Shown here: positions 26,585 to 35,832 of the stretch, piece by piece
How positions within the stretch are numbered: the stretch's first letter is position 1
Layout: the number at the start of each line of letters is the position of its first letter
NCBI GenBank assembly: GCA_002389645.1
Contig: DGQE01000025.1
Location: 27,042 to 91,041, forward strand
Direction: 5' to 3'
DNA length: 64,000 bases
DNA from: Flavobacteriales bacterium UBA4422
GTDB lineage: Bacteria; Bacteroidota; Bacteroidia; Flavobacteriales_G; Salibacteraceae
The notes under the pieces: model-generated
Database searches by the model: none
What the model saw: the letters and a program-made list of their open reading frames with translations, nothing else
What the model was told of the DNA's origin: nothing
Made by a program: the position numbers and the translations under genes

Positions 26585-27148
26585 ATGGCATCTACATCAG
26601 ATTTTAAGAATGGAATGACGATTGCGTTTAACCATGATCTTTTCACTATCATAGAGTTTCTTCACGTTAAACCAGGCAAGGGTTCTGCGTTCGTAAGAAC
26701 TAAACTCAAGAGCATCAACACAGGTAAAGTTCTTGACCACACATTTCCCTCTGGAAGCAAGGTTGACGAAGTGCGTATTGAGAGAAGACCATACCAGTTT
26801 CTGTATAAAGATGATCAAGGATATCATTTCATGCACCTCGAAACGTACGAGCAAATCTTCTTGCAAGAAGCGTTAATAGAAGGACATCAATTTTTGAAGG
26901 ACGGACAGCATTGTGAAATCGTATTTCACGCTGACGAAGAAAGAGCTTTATTCTGCGATCTTCCTCCACGTGTAGAGCTTGAAGTAACCTACACTGAGCC
27001 AGGTATCAAAGGTGATACAGCTACCAATACTCAAAAACCAGCAACACTGGAAACAGGTGCTGAAATCCGCGTTCCATTATTCATCAATGAGGGTGAAATG
27101 ATCCGCGTAGATACCAGAGATGGCTCATACTCCGAACGGGTAAAATAA
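26585..27148 (+). CDS. efp: elongation factor P
   Basis: Relieves ribosome stalling at polyproline stretches. The N-terminal KOW-like domain carries the modification loop KPGKGSAF with Lys32 at the tip. Two OB domains follow and the family signature region LEVTYTEPGIKGDTA is at about residues 137-151. 187 aa, full length. The second lpxD-like gene starts 2 bp after its stop. Confidence 0.96.
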   Translation: MASTSDFKNGMTIAFNHDLFTIIEFLHVKPGKGSAFVRTKLKSINTGKVLDHTFPSGSKVDEVRIERRPYQFLYKDDQGYHFMHLETYEQIFLQEALIEGHQFLKDGQHCEIVFHADEERALFCDLPPRVELEVTYTEPGIKGDTATNTQKPATLETGAEIRVPLFINEGEMIRVDTRDGSYSERVK

Positions 27149-27150
27149 AG

Positions 27151-28062
27151 ATGAAACTAGACAAGGCTTATACCCTTGACGAAATTGCTGAGCTCGTTTC
27201 GGGCAAAGCAGTAGGCAATGCTTCCATAAAAGCTCATGGAATCAATGAGATACATGCTGTGAGTGAGGGCGATATTGTTTTTGTAGATCACAATAAATAC
27301 TATAAGCCAACGCTGTCATCTTCAGCATCCATTGTAATCATAGATCAGCCCGCTGAATGCCCAAAAGGTAAGGCACTGATCGTACACCCTGAACCATTTG
27401 AGGCATTCAACTTTCTAACACAACATTTTCTAAAAAAGCTTGAGGAGAATTCTAAAGAAAAGCCAAACATCCATCCTTCTGCCCAGGTTTATCCTGGCGC
27501 TCATATTGGCAAGTTTGTGACCATTGGCGCGCGTTCTGTGATTCACCCGGGTGTGGTTATCTACGACCATTGTATTATCGGAGACGATGTTATAATTCAT
27601 GCGAATTCAGTAATAGGTAGTGATGCTTTTTATTTTAAAAGGCGTGAAAAATTACACGACAAACTTATTTCTGTGGGCAATGTGATTCTAGAAAATGAAG
27701 TTGAAATTGGCGCGGGATGCACGGTTGATAGAGGCTCAACAGGTAGCACATTCATTGGTGAAGGAAGCAAGCTTGATAACCAAGTGCATATTGGTCATGA
27801 TACTGTGATTGGAAAGCGCTGTTTATTTGCTGCTCAAGTAGGCCTTGCGGGTTGCGTTACCATCAAAGACAACGTTGTAATGTGGGGACAGGTAGGTTGC
27901 GCTGCCAATATAGAAATTGGTGAAGGGGCAGTAATTTACGCTCAATCAGGTGTGGCAAAGTCTCTTGAAGGCCGTCAAACCTATTTTGGAAGCCCAGCTA
28001 TTGATGCTCGATTAAAAATGAGAGAAATCGCAACGATTTCAAACCTTACTCGTAAGCAGTAG
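27151..28062 (+). CDS. LpxD-like UDP-3-O-acylglucosamine N-acyltransferase paralogue
   Basis: Second LpxD-type protein in the window, 303 aa against 348 aa for LpxD at 10047. The N-terminal domain (about residues 1-100) matches LpxD's uridine-binding domain loosely; the beta-helix (about 105-285) keeps the catalytic His in VHIGHDTVIG (about residue 210). The LpxD C-terminal helices are reduced. Adjacent efp is, from memory, its usual partner in Flavobacteriia. Whether it acts on lipid A or on another amino-sugar nucleotide is unknown. Confidence 0.85.
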   Translation: MKLDKAYTLDEIAELVSGKAVGNASIKAHGINEIHAVSEGDIVFVDHNKYYKPTLSSSASIVIIDQPAECPKGKALIVHPEPFEAFNFLTQHFLKKLEENSKEKPNIHPSAQVYPGAHIGKFVTIGARSVIHPGVVIYDHCIIGDDVIIHANSVIGSDAFYFKRREKLHDKLISVGNVILENEVEIGAGCTVDRGSTGSTFIGEGSKLDNQVHIGHDTVIGKRCLFAAQVGLAGCVTIKDNVVMWGQVGCAANIEIGEGAVIYAQSGVAKSLEGRQTYFGSPAIDARLKMREIATISNLTRKQ

Positions 28063-28102
28063 TTAAAACCCTATATTTATTCGAGCGAATCAATCGCCCA
28101 AC

Positions 28103-29329
28103 ATGCACGAGATTCAAGGAAAAGATAACAAGAAGTCCGTCAAAGACTTTAAGCTGAACACGCTGTTAGAGATCACCAATGCGATCAATAACAACTTACC
28201 AGAAGAACAGCTCTTTATACTTTTTGAATACATCCTTCAGAACCAATTAAACATTGGAAAAGCAGTAATTTTTATCAATCAAGACAATGTGTGGCAGGTT
28301 GTTCTTCAATATAACGTGAAGAAAGAAGACTTGATGATTAATATAGAGCATAAACTGAAGAAAGTAACAGACATTACGGTGCTAAACACAGCTCGCAATG
28401 GAACTTCTAGCAGCTTTGATGTAGTTATTCCTATCCATCATCAATCAAAAGCCCTCGCGTACCTCTTATTGGGCGACCTTGACGAACAAGCGCGCACTCC
28501 AAGTCCCATTATTAAGCACTTAGGGTTCATTCAAACCTTAGCAAACATAACAGCTGTTGCAGTTGAAAATAAGCGCTTAGAACGCGAGCATTTAGAGCAA
28601 GAAAAGCTCATGCAGGAATTGCGCATGGCCAATCAAATGCAAGAAATGCTTTTACCAAAGCAGCTGCCCGATAACAAAAAGCTTCAGATATCTGCGTTTT
28701 ACAAACCACACTTAGAAGTAGGCGGTGATTTTTATGATGTTATTGAAATCTCTGAAACAGAAACGGTCATATGCATGGCTGATGTTTCAGGAAAAGGAAT
28801 TTCAGCAGCTTTGATGATGGCAAATTTCCAAGCTCATTTGCGTGCCAACTTGAAGGTAGAAAGTGACCTTGAAGTGGTCATGAATAATTTGAACGATGTA
28901 GTATGGAGCAATGCCTTTGGTGATCGATACATCACCTGCTTCATGGCAAAATATGATTCTAACTCAAGAGTTCTTGAATATATCAATGCAGCGCATCCTG
29001 CAGCCCAATTGATACAAAACAAGCGCATTAAAGAACTTGGACAAGGTTGTGTTGGGTTAGGAATGTTCGAACAAATTCCAACCATCAATAAAACAAGCAT
29101 TGTAATAGCTAAAAGCTCGACTATGATGCTTTACACGGATGGAATTACAGAAACCGTAGATGACTCGGAAATCCAATTTCAGGACGGTGAAATGCAAAAG
29201 GCACTCAAGAACATTTCACAGCAAGAGACGCAAGTCATCAACACTATGTTAATGGACGCATTGGATAAATTTCGGGGTAAAAATCCCTATACCGATGACG
29301 TTGCTTTAATAAGCTGTCGCTTCTTCTGA
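28103..29329 (+). CDS. SpoIIE-type PP2C protein phosphatase with GAF-like domain
   Basis: Cytoplasmic phosphatase (408 aa), probably part of a partner-switching or stress-signalling circuit. Residues about 15-165 resemble a GAF sensor domain. A coiled-coil linker (about 155-185, rich in E/Q/L, MANQMQEMLLPKQLP) precedes the SpoIIE catalytic domain, which shows VGGDFYDV (about 206-213), MADVSGKGISAALMMA, YTDGITE and TDDVALI metal sites. No anti-sigma or anti-anti-sigma partner is adjacent. A promoter-like TATATTTA lies at 28072-28079. The end overlaps the convergent ligase gene by 24 nt. Confidence 0.88.
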   Translation: MHEIQGKDNKKSVKDFKLNTLLEITNAINNNLPEEQLFILFEYILQNQLNIGKAVIFINQDNVWQVVLQYNVKKEDLMINIEHKLKKVTDITVLNTARNGTSSSFDVVIPIHHQSKALAYLLLGDLDEQARTPSPIIKHLGFIQTLANITAVAVENKRLEREHLEQEKLMQELRMANQMQEMLLPKQLPDNKKLQISAFYKPHLEVGGDFYDVIEISETETVICMADVSGKGISAALMMANFQAHLRANLKVESDLEVVMNNLNDVVWSNAFGDRYITCFMAKYDSNSRVLEYINAAHPAAQLIQNKRIKELGQGCVGLGMFEQIPTINKTSIVIAKSSTMMLYTDGITETVDDSEIQFQDGEMQKALKNISQQETQVINTMLMDALDKFRGKNPYTDDVALISCRFF

Positions 29330-30742
29330 TTTGTCTTTGTGATAAAGTTCCACCGCTACCAGAATCGCTAAGAAGCCCCAAAATGGAACATTGGCTTTAT
29401 CCAAATCCAAATAATTATTTAGCACACCATGCACAATGTAGGTTACAAAACCTAGGAAAGCTCCCATTAATACAATGCGCATTTCTAGGGACTTAGTAAG
29501 ATAATAAACAGTGATGAATTTATAGAGTGCCATGGCGATAATCATCAAAAACGTTAGCATTCCCAAAACACCCATTTCTGCTAATGGACCAAAATATTCA
29601 CTGTGGGCATTTCCTAGATTTCCAAAATTTGTGCTGATAATGGTAAGTTGAGAGGAATGCTGAAACGGAGCGTAATGAAACTTATATGTTCCAGGTCCAT
29701 AGCCAAAAACAGGACGTTCTTCAAACATTCTTAATGCCGCACTCCAGCGGTTAATACGCTCAAGGTTACTGGCATCCGTAGCCACGTTAGAAATTGAATT
29801 TACATGCTCAGCCAAGTCATCCGATGAATCTTGCCGATTCTGTTCGAGCTTCATTAGAATTTGATCTTCGAATGAGAAATATGCTCCCACGCCCATCAAT
29901 GCCACCATGGCCACAATCCACCACCTTACTTTAATCTGAACCAGCACGAAAAGAACCAGCACACCAACCAAACTCACCCAAGCGGCTCTTGTATATGAAA
30001 GGATAATAGCAAGGGTTAAAATAGCCATGATCACTGAAATCACAATCTTGGTATTTAGAGTAAGATTTTTACTCCATAAATATGCCCAAACTACAGGGTA
30101 AAACATGGCTAATATGGCACCATAACTGGTATGATCTTTAAAAAATGGCTGCATAACCCAGTGAGCGGATTTTTGATCAAATCCGTGTGTAGAATGCATC
30201 ACGATGGTATAAATGGCCACGATCATCAAAGGAATCGTGAACATCCAGATATAGCGATGGATGTTGCGATCGTCTCGAAAGACTTGCGTAGCAATAAAGA
30301 AAAAGCCAACAACAAACCACAATCGCGATAGGAAAAACTTTAACGAAACCAAAGGATCTTCGCTGGTGAAGGTTGTGATTAGTATCCACGCTAAGTTGAT
30401 TCCAATGACCAAGGTAAGCGGATGCCGCAGCACACGGGAATCAAAATGGCTATCGTAAAAAACCCTGACCAGAAAGACTAGCATCAAACCAAAAATCAGC
30501 GGTTCTGTAGGCAGATGAAGTCCAAATCCACCTCCAATATCTTCCACATTAATGGAAAGCGGTGTTAGCATCGTAATGATGAGAAATAGCCAATCCAATT
30601 TGAAAAGGGCTACACCCACTATCGCTAAAACAATGGGTAAACCCAATATCCAAAACTGCTCGAAATACAAGAAAATGGCCGAAAGCAAAATGAAGCTTCC
30701 GCCAATCAAATAGAGCAATCGTTCTTTTTGGATATCCGTCAA
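29306..30742 (-). CDS. O-antigen ligase/polymerase family membrane protein
   Basis: Polytopic membrane protein (478 aa, about 11-12 hydrophobic helices) with a Wzy_C-type region: a periplasmic loop ending FGYGPGTYKFHYAPF, and NAHSEYFGPLAEMGVLG in the following segment, typical of WaaL/Wzy. It would ligate or polymerise undecaprenyl-linked glycans on the periplasmic face. Last gene of the flippase-Wzz-ligase block. Ligase and polymerase cannot be separated by sequence alone. Confidence 0.85.
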   Translation of the reverse strand: MTDIQKERLLYLIGGSFILLSAIFLYFEQFWILGLPIVLAIVGVALFKLDWLFLIITMLTPLSINVEDIGGGFGLHLPTEPLIFGLMLVFLVRVFYDSHFDSRVLRHPLTLVIGINLAWILITTFTSEDPLVSLKFFLSRLWFVVGFFFIATQVFRDDRNIHRYIWMFTIPLMIVAIYTIVMHSTHGFDQKSAHWVMQPFFKDHTSYGAILAMFYPVVWAYLWSKNLTLNTKIVISVIMAILTLAIILSYTRAAWVSLVGVLVLFVLVQIKVRWWIVAMVALMGVGAYFSFEDQILMKLEQNRQDSSDDLAEHVNSISNVATDASNLERINRWSAALRMFEERPVFGYGPGTYKFHYAPFQHSSQLTIISTNFGNLGNAHSEYFGPLAEMGVLGMLTFLMIIAMALYKFITVYYLTKSLEMRIVLMGAFLGFVTYIVHGVLNNYLDLDKANVPFWGFLAILVAVELYHKDKSEEATAY

Positions 30743-30751
30743 AACCTAGAC

Positions 30752-31768
30752 CTAATCTTCCGTCTTAAACTTCTTGAAGTTTTCAATGGCAATAATGCCC
30801 AGCACTGTCAATAAAAAAGTAGAAAGTGTGGAAACTAAAACGATAAGCCATCTAATAGGATATGCCTTCTTTTCTGCTGGCCACGCTCTGTTCACGACAA
30901 ATTTGGTGGTCAGCGCCTCATTCGCATCGGCTCTAGTCTCTTCATATTTTGCACGAAGAAGTGCTAATTGCTCACGCTCAAACTCCAGCGTTTCAGTTAA
31001 TGAAAGATATGCCGAACCATATTCAGCAAAAATATCTAACTTCTTTTGCAGTTCTTTCACAAGACCGGTATTTCCTTTAGCTACAGCATCATAGTAAGCC
31101 TTTGTCAGCTGCTCCACTTCCACTTCAAAGTCTGTCAACCCTCTCTTACGAATTGCTGTTAAAGAGTCTTCCATGCTCTTCATGTAGGCCTGCATTTTGA
31201 AATATTCGTTTTCAATAATTCTCAATCCTTGCTTTGCACGATCATGTTGCATCCTCGTTCGCACGCTATCCAGCAGCGCGGCAACATCGTTGGCGATCAT
31301 TGCTGCCGTGTCTTTATTGTGATCTAACACATCAATTCTCACTGAATTGAACTCAGTACGCTTAAAGGTCACGTTATCTTGGTATTCCTTCACAGTGTTG
31401 GTCAAGGCAAACTGCTCACCTGAATCGAAACCATAATGCTTCATCAAGTTATACTTCGTGCGAATTCTGCCACTAATATCATCTGAATTCAAAATTTGAA
31501 GCATTTGCTCTGCTTCTTCTTCTTCACCAAAGGCATTGATATCTTGCTTACCACTAAAATCTTCAGCCATCAGAGACTTCGAAATTGAGTTACTGGCCGC
31601 AGGGAATAAAATCACAGTAGAGAGAAACTTCTCTTGAATTAGAAGCGATACTACCGAAGAAATTAATGCTGCGCTAAAAGAAATGATTATCAAAGGCTTA
31701 CGATAACGTAAGAGAAAGAATATGAGATTGGTCGAATCAAAATTCTTTTTGTATTCCTTGTCTTGCAT
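30752..31768 (-). CDS. Wzz-like chain-length determinant protein
   Basis: Predicted polysaccharide co-polymerase, 338 aa. Two membrane helices flank a large periplasmic coiled-coil domain: TM1 at about residues 27-48, TM2 at about 307-328 with the PIRWLIVLVSTL segment, preceded by a Pro-containing VNRAWPAEKKAYP motif typical of Wzz. No cytoplasmic kinase domain. It sets chain length with the adjacent Wzy-like protein (9-bp gap). A minus-7 element (31804-31797) lies 28 bases upstream. Confidence 0.88.
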   Translation of the reverse strand: MQDKEYKKNFDSTNLIFFLLRYRKPLIIISFSAALISSVVSLLIQEKFLSTVILFPAASNSISKSLMAEDFSGKQDINAFGEEEEAEQMLQILNSDDISGRIRTKYNLMKHYGFDSGEQFALTNTVKEYQDNVTFKRTEFNSVRIDVLDHNKDTAAMIANDVAALLDSVRTRMQHDRAKQGLRIIENEYFKMQAYMKSMEDSLTAIRKRGLTDFEVEVEQLTKAYYDAVAKGNTGLVKELQKKLDIFAEYGSAYLSLTETLEFEREQLALLRAKYEETRADANEALTTKFVVNRAWPAEKKAYPIRWLIVLVSTLSTFLLTVLGIIAIENFKKFKTED

Positions 31769-31796
31769 AAGTATTTATGTGCTTTTTAAGAGGTGG

Positions 31797-31804
31797 CAAA
31801 TGTA
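31797..31804 (-). promoter_or_regulatory. minus-7 promoter element of the wzz-like gene
   Basis: TACATTTG on the minus strand, an exact TAnnTTTG match, 28 bases upstream of the start at 31768 and 48 bp after the flippase stop, so wzz-ligase can be transcribed apart from the flippase. Confidence 0.45.
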
Positions 31805-31852
31805 GGCATTAAGGCATAGCGCAAAGTGCTGAATTCAAGGCTCAGAGCAGAA

Positions 31853-33298
31853 CTATGATCGCTTTTTCAAAAGATCCAAAACCTTTGTACGATCAATGAC
31901 AAACGTAAAAAAGGCTACGACTGATATACTTACCACAAAGAAGATGGAAGGCAATACTTCAAAGTCAAGTTCGATAGCAGCGTACACTCCTACAATCGCT
32001 AATATCCAAATAAGCGCAGCTCGCCACAACCAGGGTAATATGGCTATATCAAATGTCCGATAAGAAAAGATAATTTGAGCTATTGCCATAAACCCTAAAC
32101 TCACAAAACTGGTAAAGGCTGCTCCTTCTGAACCATACTCAGGTATTAGGATAATATTGAGCACCACATTTAATAATACCGATCCGAAAGCAATCCAGTT
32201 TAAAGCTTTCATTCGAGCTGAAGCTGTAATCAATGTTCCGAAAACGTATCCGCTAGCTAAAAAAACAAATGACCCCATCAACCATACTAAACTAAGAGCG
32301 CTTTGATCTGCATGCTCATCGTACAACAAGTGCATGATCCAATCGCCATAAAACACTGATATAATGCACACCACACCTGCTGGAACAATCAAAAACCTAC
32401 ACGCTTGATCAACCAGAGAATGCAGTTCTTTCAACCCTTTACCTTCATGGACTATTCTCGCAAACATGGGCAAAAGTAGGCCCGCATACAAGAAGGCAAA
32501 GCTGTTGCCAGCGTCTAATATCCTGAACGCTTGGGCGTATATCCCAGCTTCTAAGGTTCCTTCGTCTGCAAGACGTTCGAGCATAATTCCATCTAACTTA
32601 TTATAGGCTGTCATCAATAAAATCAACAACGCAAAAGGCCATGTTTGTTTCGCCATTCCAACCATGGATGAAATACTAACCTTAGGCAGAATGAATCGTT
32701 TTCCTGCCGGGGTGAGAATCAATGCTATAACTATGGCAACAGCATAAGCTCCTGATTGAAAAAGCACGAATGTTTCTATCTCAAACTTTTCCTTTCCAAA
32801 CCAAAGCAAATATCCAACACAAACAATCATGAGCAGTCGGTCGATGACACTCAAAAAGCTATCTCTCATAAAAAGATGTAGGCCTGAGAGATTCGCCCTA
32901 AACATCAACAAAAACACAGAGAGTATATGGTTCAACATCAACCATCCGATGAAAAACCAGTATTCACCTTCAAAACCAATCAATAAGGCAGCAATGACCG
33001 TAATCACCACGTATGAGATACTGAGTAAAAACTTCATCGGTAGAAGTGTGGCCATGTTTTGAATGCCCAAATCAGCATCTTGCGCCACTTTGATCTTTTG
33101 AAAATTGTTGATGCCTAAATCGAGCAAAACATTGAATAAAAACGTGAAGTTGAACATGGCATAGTAAAGACCATAATCTTCAGCCCCTACCGCATTTTGA
33201 ACGCCTAATTCTACACCAAAAAGATAAATTGGCTTGACCAATAAATTGAGCCCGAGTAAAAAAACCAGGTTGATCGAGAAATTTTTATTGATTGTCAT
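31853..33298 (-). CDS. polysaccharide biosynthesis flippase (Wzx-like, MOP superfamily)
   Basis: 481-aa integral membrane protein with 14 predicted helices, of the polysaccharide biosynthesis/oligosaccharidyl-lipid flippase family. It would flip undecaprenyl-linked repeat units across the inner membrane. Motifs such as YGLYYAMFNFTFLF at about residues 42-55 and IPEYGSEGAAFTSFVSLG near residue 380 are typical. With Wzz-like and Wzy/WaaL-like proteins downstream it forms a Wzy-dependent set, but no glycosyltransferase is linked here. Confidence 0.87.
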   Translation of the reverse strand: MTINKNFSINLVFLLGLNLLVKPIYLFGVELGVQNAVGAEDYGLYYAMFNFTFLFNVLLDLGINNFQKIKVAQDADLGIQNMATLLPMKFLLSISYVVITVIAALLIGFEGEYWFFIGWLMLNHILSVFLLMFRANLSGLHLFMRDSFLSVIDRLLMIVCVGYLLWFGKEKFEIETFVLFQSGAYAVAIVIALILTPAGKRFILPKVSISSMVGMAKQTWPFALLILLMTAYNKLDGIMLERLADEGTLEAGIYAQAFRILDAGNSFAFLYAGLLLPMFARIVHEGKGLKELHSLVDQACRFLIVPAGVVCIISVFYGDWIMHLLYDEHADQSALSLVWLMGSFVFLASGYVFGTLITASARMKALNWIAFGSVLLNVVLNIILIPEYGSEGAAFTSFVSLGFMAIAQIIFSYRTFDIAILPWLWRAALIWILAIVGVYAAIELDFEVLPSIFFVVSISVVAFFTFVIDRTKVLDLLKKRS

Positions 33299-33345
33299 CG
33301 TTCTAAATGCGAATTACGTCCAAATCATATTAAAACGTCTTATTC

Positions 33346-33561
33346 ATGTTTAGATTATTCTCCCTTATTACACTTTTCGGTCTTGGCTCGGTTACCTTGA
33401 GCTGCGACAAATGCAAACCGAAAGATGTTCAAGAAGATTGTATTTGCTATGAAATATATGCTCCGGTTTGCAGTTGCGACAATGTAACCTATAGTAATGA
33501 CTGCCATGCAGAATGTGCTGGAATAGAAGATTACGAAGAAGGAGAGTGCGGACTTCTGTAG
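33346..33561 (+). CDS. Kazal-type protease-inhibitor-domain lipoprotein
   Basis: A 71-aa lipoprotein consisting of a signal peptide with lipobox (TLSC, Cys20) and one Kazal-type domain. The Kazal pattern is clear: CICYEIYAPVC, CDNVTYSNDCHAEC and a terminal EGEC, giving six cysteines in the usual order. Such domains inhibit serine proteases; the P1 residue in the loop would be I or Y near EIYAPV. Location would be the outer membrane or periplasm. It lies alone between the flippase and LptF/G genes, 1 bp from the convergent LptF/G stop. Confidence 0.85.
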   Translation: MFRLFSLITLFGLGSVTLSCDKCKPKDVQEDCICYEIYAPVCSCDNVTYSNDCHAECAGIEDYEEGECGLL

Positions 33562-33562
33562 C

Positions 33563-34639
33563 CTATTTTGGCGCTTTTGAATAAAGGTAGATCGCCAGAA
33601 AACCGTACAAAACGTTGGGAATCCAGGCCGCATACAGTGGATCTAACCCAGCGTTGGTCGCGTAAACCGTACTCACCTTCATGGCTAAAATATAGGTAAC
33701 AGCTAGTGCTAATCCCGCAGCAATGTGCGCTCCAATCCCTCCCCTCACCTTTCTACTGCTCATTGCTACGCCAATGATGGTCAAGATATAAGTTGAAAAC
33801 GGCAAGGCATTTCTTGTGTGTTTCTCGATCAAATAAAATGGAATGTTAGGCGATCCTTTTAAACGCTGCTCAGCAATAAAATCATCCAATTCATTGACAT
33901 CCATTCGCTGAATATCATCCATTCTCAACCTAAACTCATCTGGTGAGAATGAAAACGTAGTATCTCGTTTTTCACCTTCAACCACACTTTCTTTTCCACC
34001 TTCAAACGTCCGCAAGTAGTAATTTTCCAGCGTCCAAACCTGACTAGCACTGTCCCACTTTACATAGTTAGCAAACAGTTTTGATTGCAATTTAATACCG
34101 TCCCATTCCTCTAAGGTAAACTCATATCCGATGTTACTCTTCGAATTGAATTTATCAAAATAGATCATCTGACCTGGGCTGATTTGTTTGTGCACGCCTT
34201 GGTTCAATGTTCTCCTGTATGTATAAATGTAACGTGATTGAAATTCTATTCGCTCACGATTCGCTTTAGGTACGAGGTAATTGTTGAGGTAAAAAGATGC
34301 AGCTGCAAGAATCGTAGCCGAGATAAAATAGGGCCACATCAATCGGCTAAAACTTACACCTCCACTCAAAATGGCTACAATCTCAGTTCTACTCGCCAAT
34401 TGAGCTGTGAAGAATATTACCGCTAAGAAGGTGAGTAAAGGACTAAAAAGATTGCCATAAAATAGCACGAAATTCTTATAATACTCCCATATCACGCCTT
34501 TGATAGGTGCGTTGTTCTCCACCAAATCATCAATCTGTTCACTCAAATCAAAAATGATGGCAATGGCCATGATAATTCCGAGTATGAAGAAAAACGTCAA
34601 TAAAAAACGCTTGATGATATAGAGGTCGAGAATCTTCAA
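33563..34639 (-). CDS. LptF/LptG family permease
   Basis: Inner-membrane permease subunit of the lipopolysaccharide exporter LptB2FG, 358 aa. Six helices are expected: two to three at the N-terminus (about residues 10-115), a large periplasmic beta-jellyroll domain (about 120-260), and three helices at the C-terminus. LSGGVSFSRLMWPYFI at about residues 88-103 is family-like. Located directly after tgt (1-bp gap), a layout I recall as common in Bacteroidota. Which of LptF or LptG it is cannot be told. Confidence 0.9.
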   Translation of the reverse strand: MKILDLYIIKRFLLTFFFILGIIMAIAIIFDLSEQIDDLVENNAPIKGVIWEYYKNFVLFYGNLFSPLLTFLAVIFFTAQLASRTEIVAILSGGVSFSRLMWPYFISATILAAASFYLNNYLVPKANRERIEFQSRYIYTYRRTLNQGVHKQISPGQMIYFDKFNSKSNIGYEFTLEEWDGIKLQSKLFANYVKWDSASQVWTLENYYLRTFEGGKESVVEGEKRDTTFSFSPDEFRLRMDDIQRMDVNELDDFIAEQRLKGSPNIPFYLIEKHTRNALPFSTYILTIIGVAMSSRKVRGGIGAHIAAGLALAVTYILAMKVSTVYATNAGLDPLYAAWIPNVLYGFLAIYLYSKAPK

Positions 34640-34640
34640 T

Positions 34641-35771
34641 CTACAATCGATGTTTGATGTTAGGAACGACCTTCGTCTTCCATTCGTAAAAATCTCCTGC
34701 TAAAATATGTTGCCTTGCTTGAGTGACAAGATCTAGGTAAAATGCCAAGTTGTGAATACTGGCTATTTGCATTCCGAGCATTTCTCCGCTTGCGAATAGG
34801 TGACGTACGTATGCTTTTGAATAGGTAGAATCTACATAGCTCGTTCCGCTTTCATCCAAAGGAGAAAAGTCATCGTGCCACTTTTTATTCTTGATATTCA
34901 TTATTCCATTCCACGTGTAAAGCATACCGTGTCGTGCATTTCGAGTTGGCATTACACAGTCGAACATATCCACACCCAACGCAATGCATTTCAATATATT
35001 CTCTGGTGTGCCTACACCCATCAAATAGCGCGGTTTATCTTTTGGAAGAATCCCACACACAAGATCGGTAGACTCATACATCATTTCGTGCGGCTCGCCA
35101 ACAGAAAGCCCACCAATTGCATTTCCTTCACGATCCATCGATGCGATATATTCAGCCGATTGCTTTCTCAAATGATGGAAAGTGCTTCCTTGTACAATCG
35201 GAAAAAGCGTTTGCGAATATCCATACAACCCTTCTGTTTGGTCAAAATGATCGCAGCAGCGCTTTAACCAACGGTGCGTAAGGTGCATTGATTTTTCAGC
35301 ATAGCGCTCGTCACATGGATAAGGTGGGCATTCATCAAAAGCCATAATGATATCCGCACCAATTTGACGTTGCACATCCATTGCGCTTTCTGGAGTGAAA
35401 AAATGACGAGAGCCATCAATGTGTGATTGAAAGGTAACTCCTTCTTCGGTAATTTTTCTACTTTTTGCTAAACTGTACACCTGATAGCCGCCACTATCCG
35501 TGAGAATTGGCTTCTTCCAATTCATAAATTTATGTAACCCTCCAGCATTCTGCATTACATCCATTCCAGGTCTTAAGAATAAATGGTATGTATTGCCCAA
35601 AATGATTTGTGCCTTTATATCTTCTTCCAACTCATGCTGATGCACAGTTTTCACTGAAGCCACCGTGCCTACAGGCATAAATATAGGAGTCTGAATCTCT
35701 CCGTGATCGGTTGTAACCTTCCCCGCCCTAGCAGCAGAAGCTTTATCGGTATGTTGAAGTTCGAATTTCAA
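34641..35771 (-). CDS. tgt: tRNA-guanine transglycosylase (queuosine synthesis)
   Basis: Exchanges guanine 34 for preQ1 in GUN-anticodon tRNAs. Substrate pocket DSGGYQVYSL (D92), AFDECPPYPC, GGLSVGEP, and the nucleophile region DCVMPTRNARHG (D271) are intact. The structural zinc site is not: where other bacterial enzymes have CxCxxC the sequence reads DESGTSYVDST (about residues 306-316), with no cysteine; the later His (IASIHN, H340) remains. 376 aa. A minus-7 element (35784-35777) ends five bases before the ATG. LptF/G follows after 1 bp. Confidence 0.94.
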   Translation of the reverse strand: MKFELQHTDKASAARAGKVTTDHGEIQTPIFMPVGTVASVKTVHQHELEEDIKAQIILGNTYHLFLRPGMDVMQNAGGLHKFMNWKKPILTDSGGYQVYSLAKSRKITEEGVTFQSHIDGSRHFFTPESAMDVQRQIGADIIMAFDECPPYPCDERYAEKSMHLTHRWLKRCCDHFDQTEGLYGYSQTLFPIVQGSTFHHLRKQSAEYIASMDREGNAIGGLSVGEPHEMMYESTDLVCGILPKDKPRYLMGVGTPENILKCIALGVDMFDCVMPTRNARHGMLYTWNGIMNIKNKKWHDDFSPLDESGTSYVDSTYSKAYVRHLFASGEMLGMQIASIHNLAFYLDLVTQARQHILAGDFYEWKTKVVPNIKHRL

Positions 35772-35776
35772 GCGCG

Positions 35777-35784
35777 CAAAGGTA
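35777..35784 (-). promoter_or_regulatory. minus-7 promoter element of tgt
   Basis: TACCTTTG on the minus strand, an exact TAnnTTTG match, with five bases to ATG 35771. Predicts a leaderless tgt mRNA. Confidence 0.55.
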
Positions 35785-35832
35785 AGCGTGTGAGGGGTTC
35801 AAGAATGAGGATTAATGATGGATGATTTATAA

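Noticed and set aside
30131..30458. Short open frames on both strands within the O-antigen ligase gene
   Set aside because: They are frame shadows of a polytopic membrane protein with clear family features.
29306..33298. A complete capsule or O-antigen biosynthesis island
   Set aside because: Only flippase, Wzz-like and ligase/polymerase genes are present; no linked glycosyltransferases, sugar-nucleotide genes or unusual base composition, and no mobility genes.
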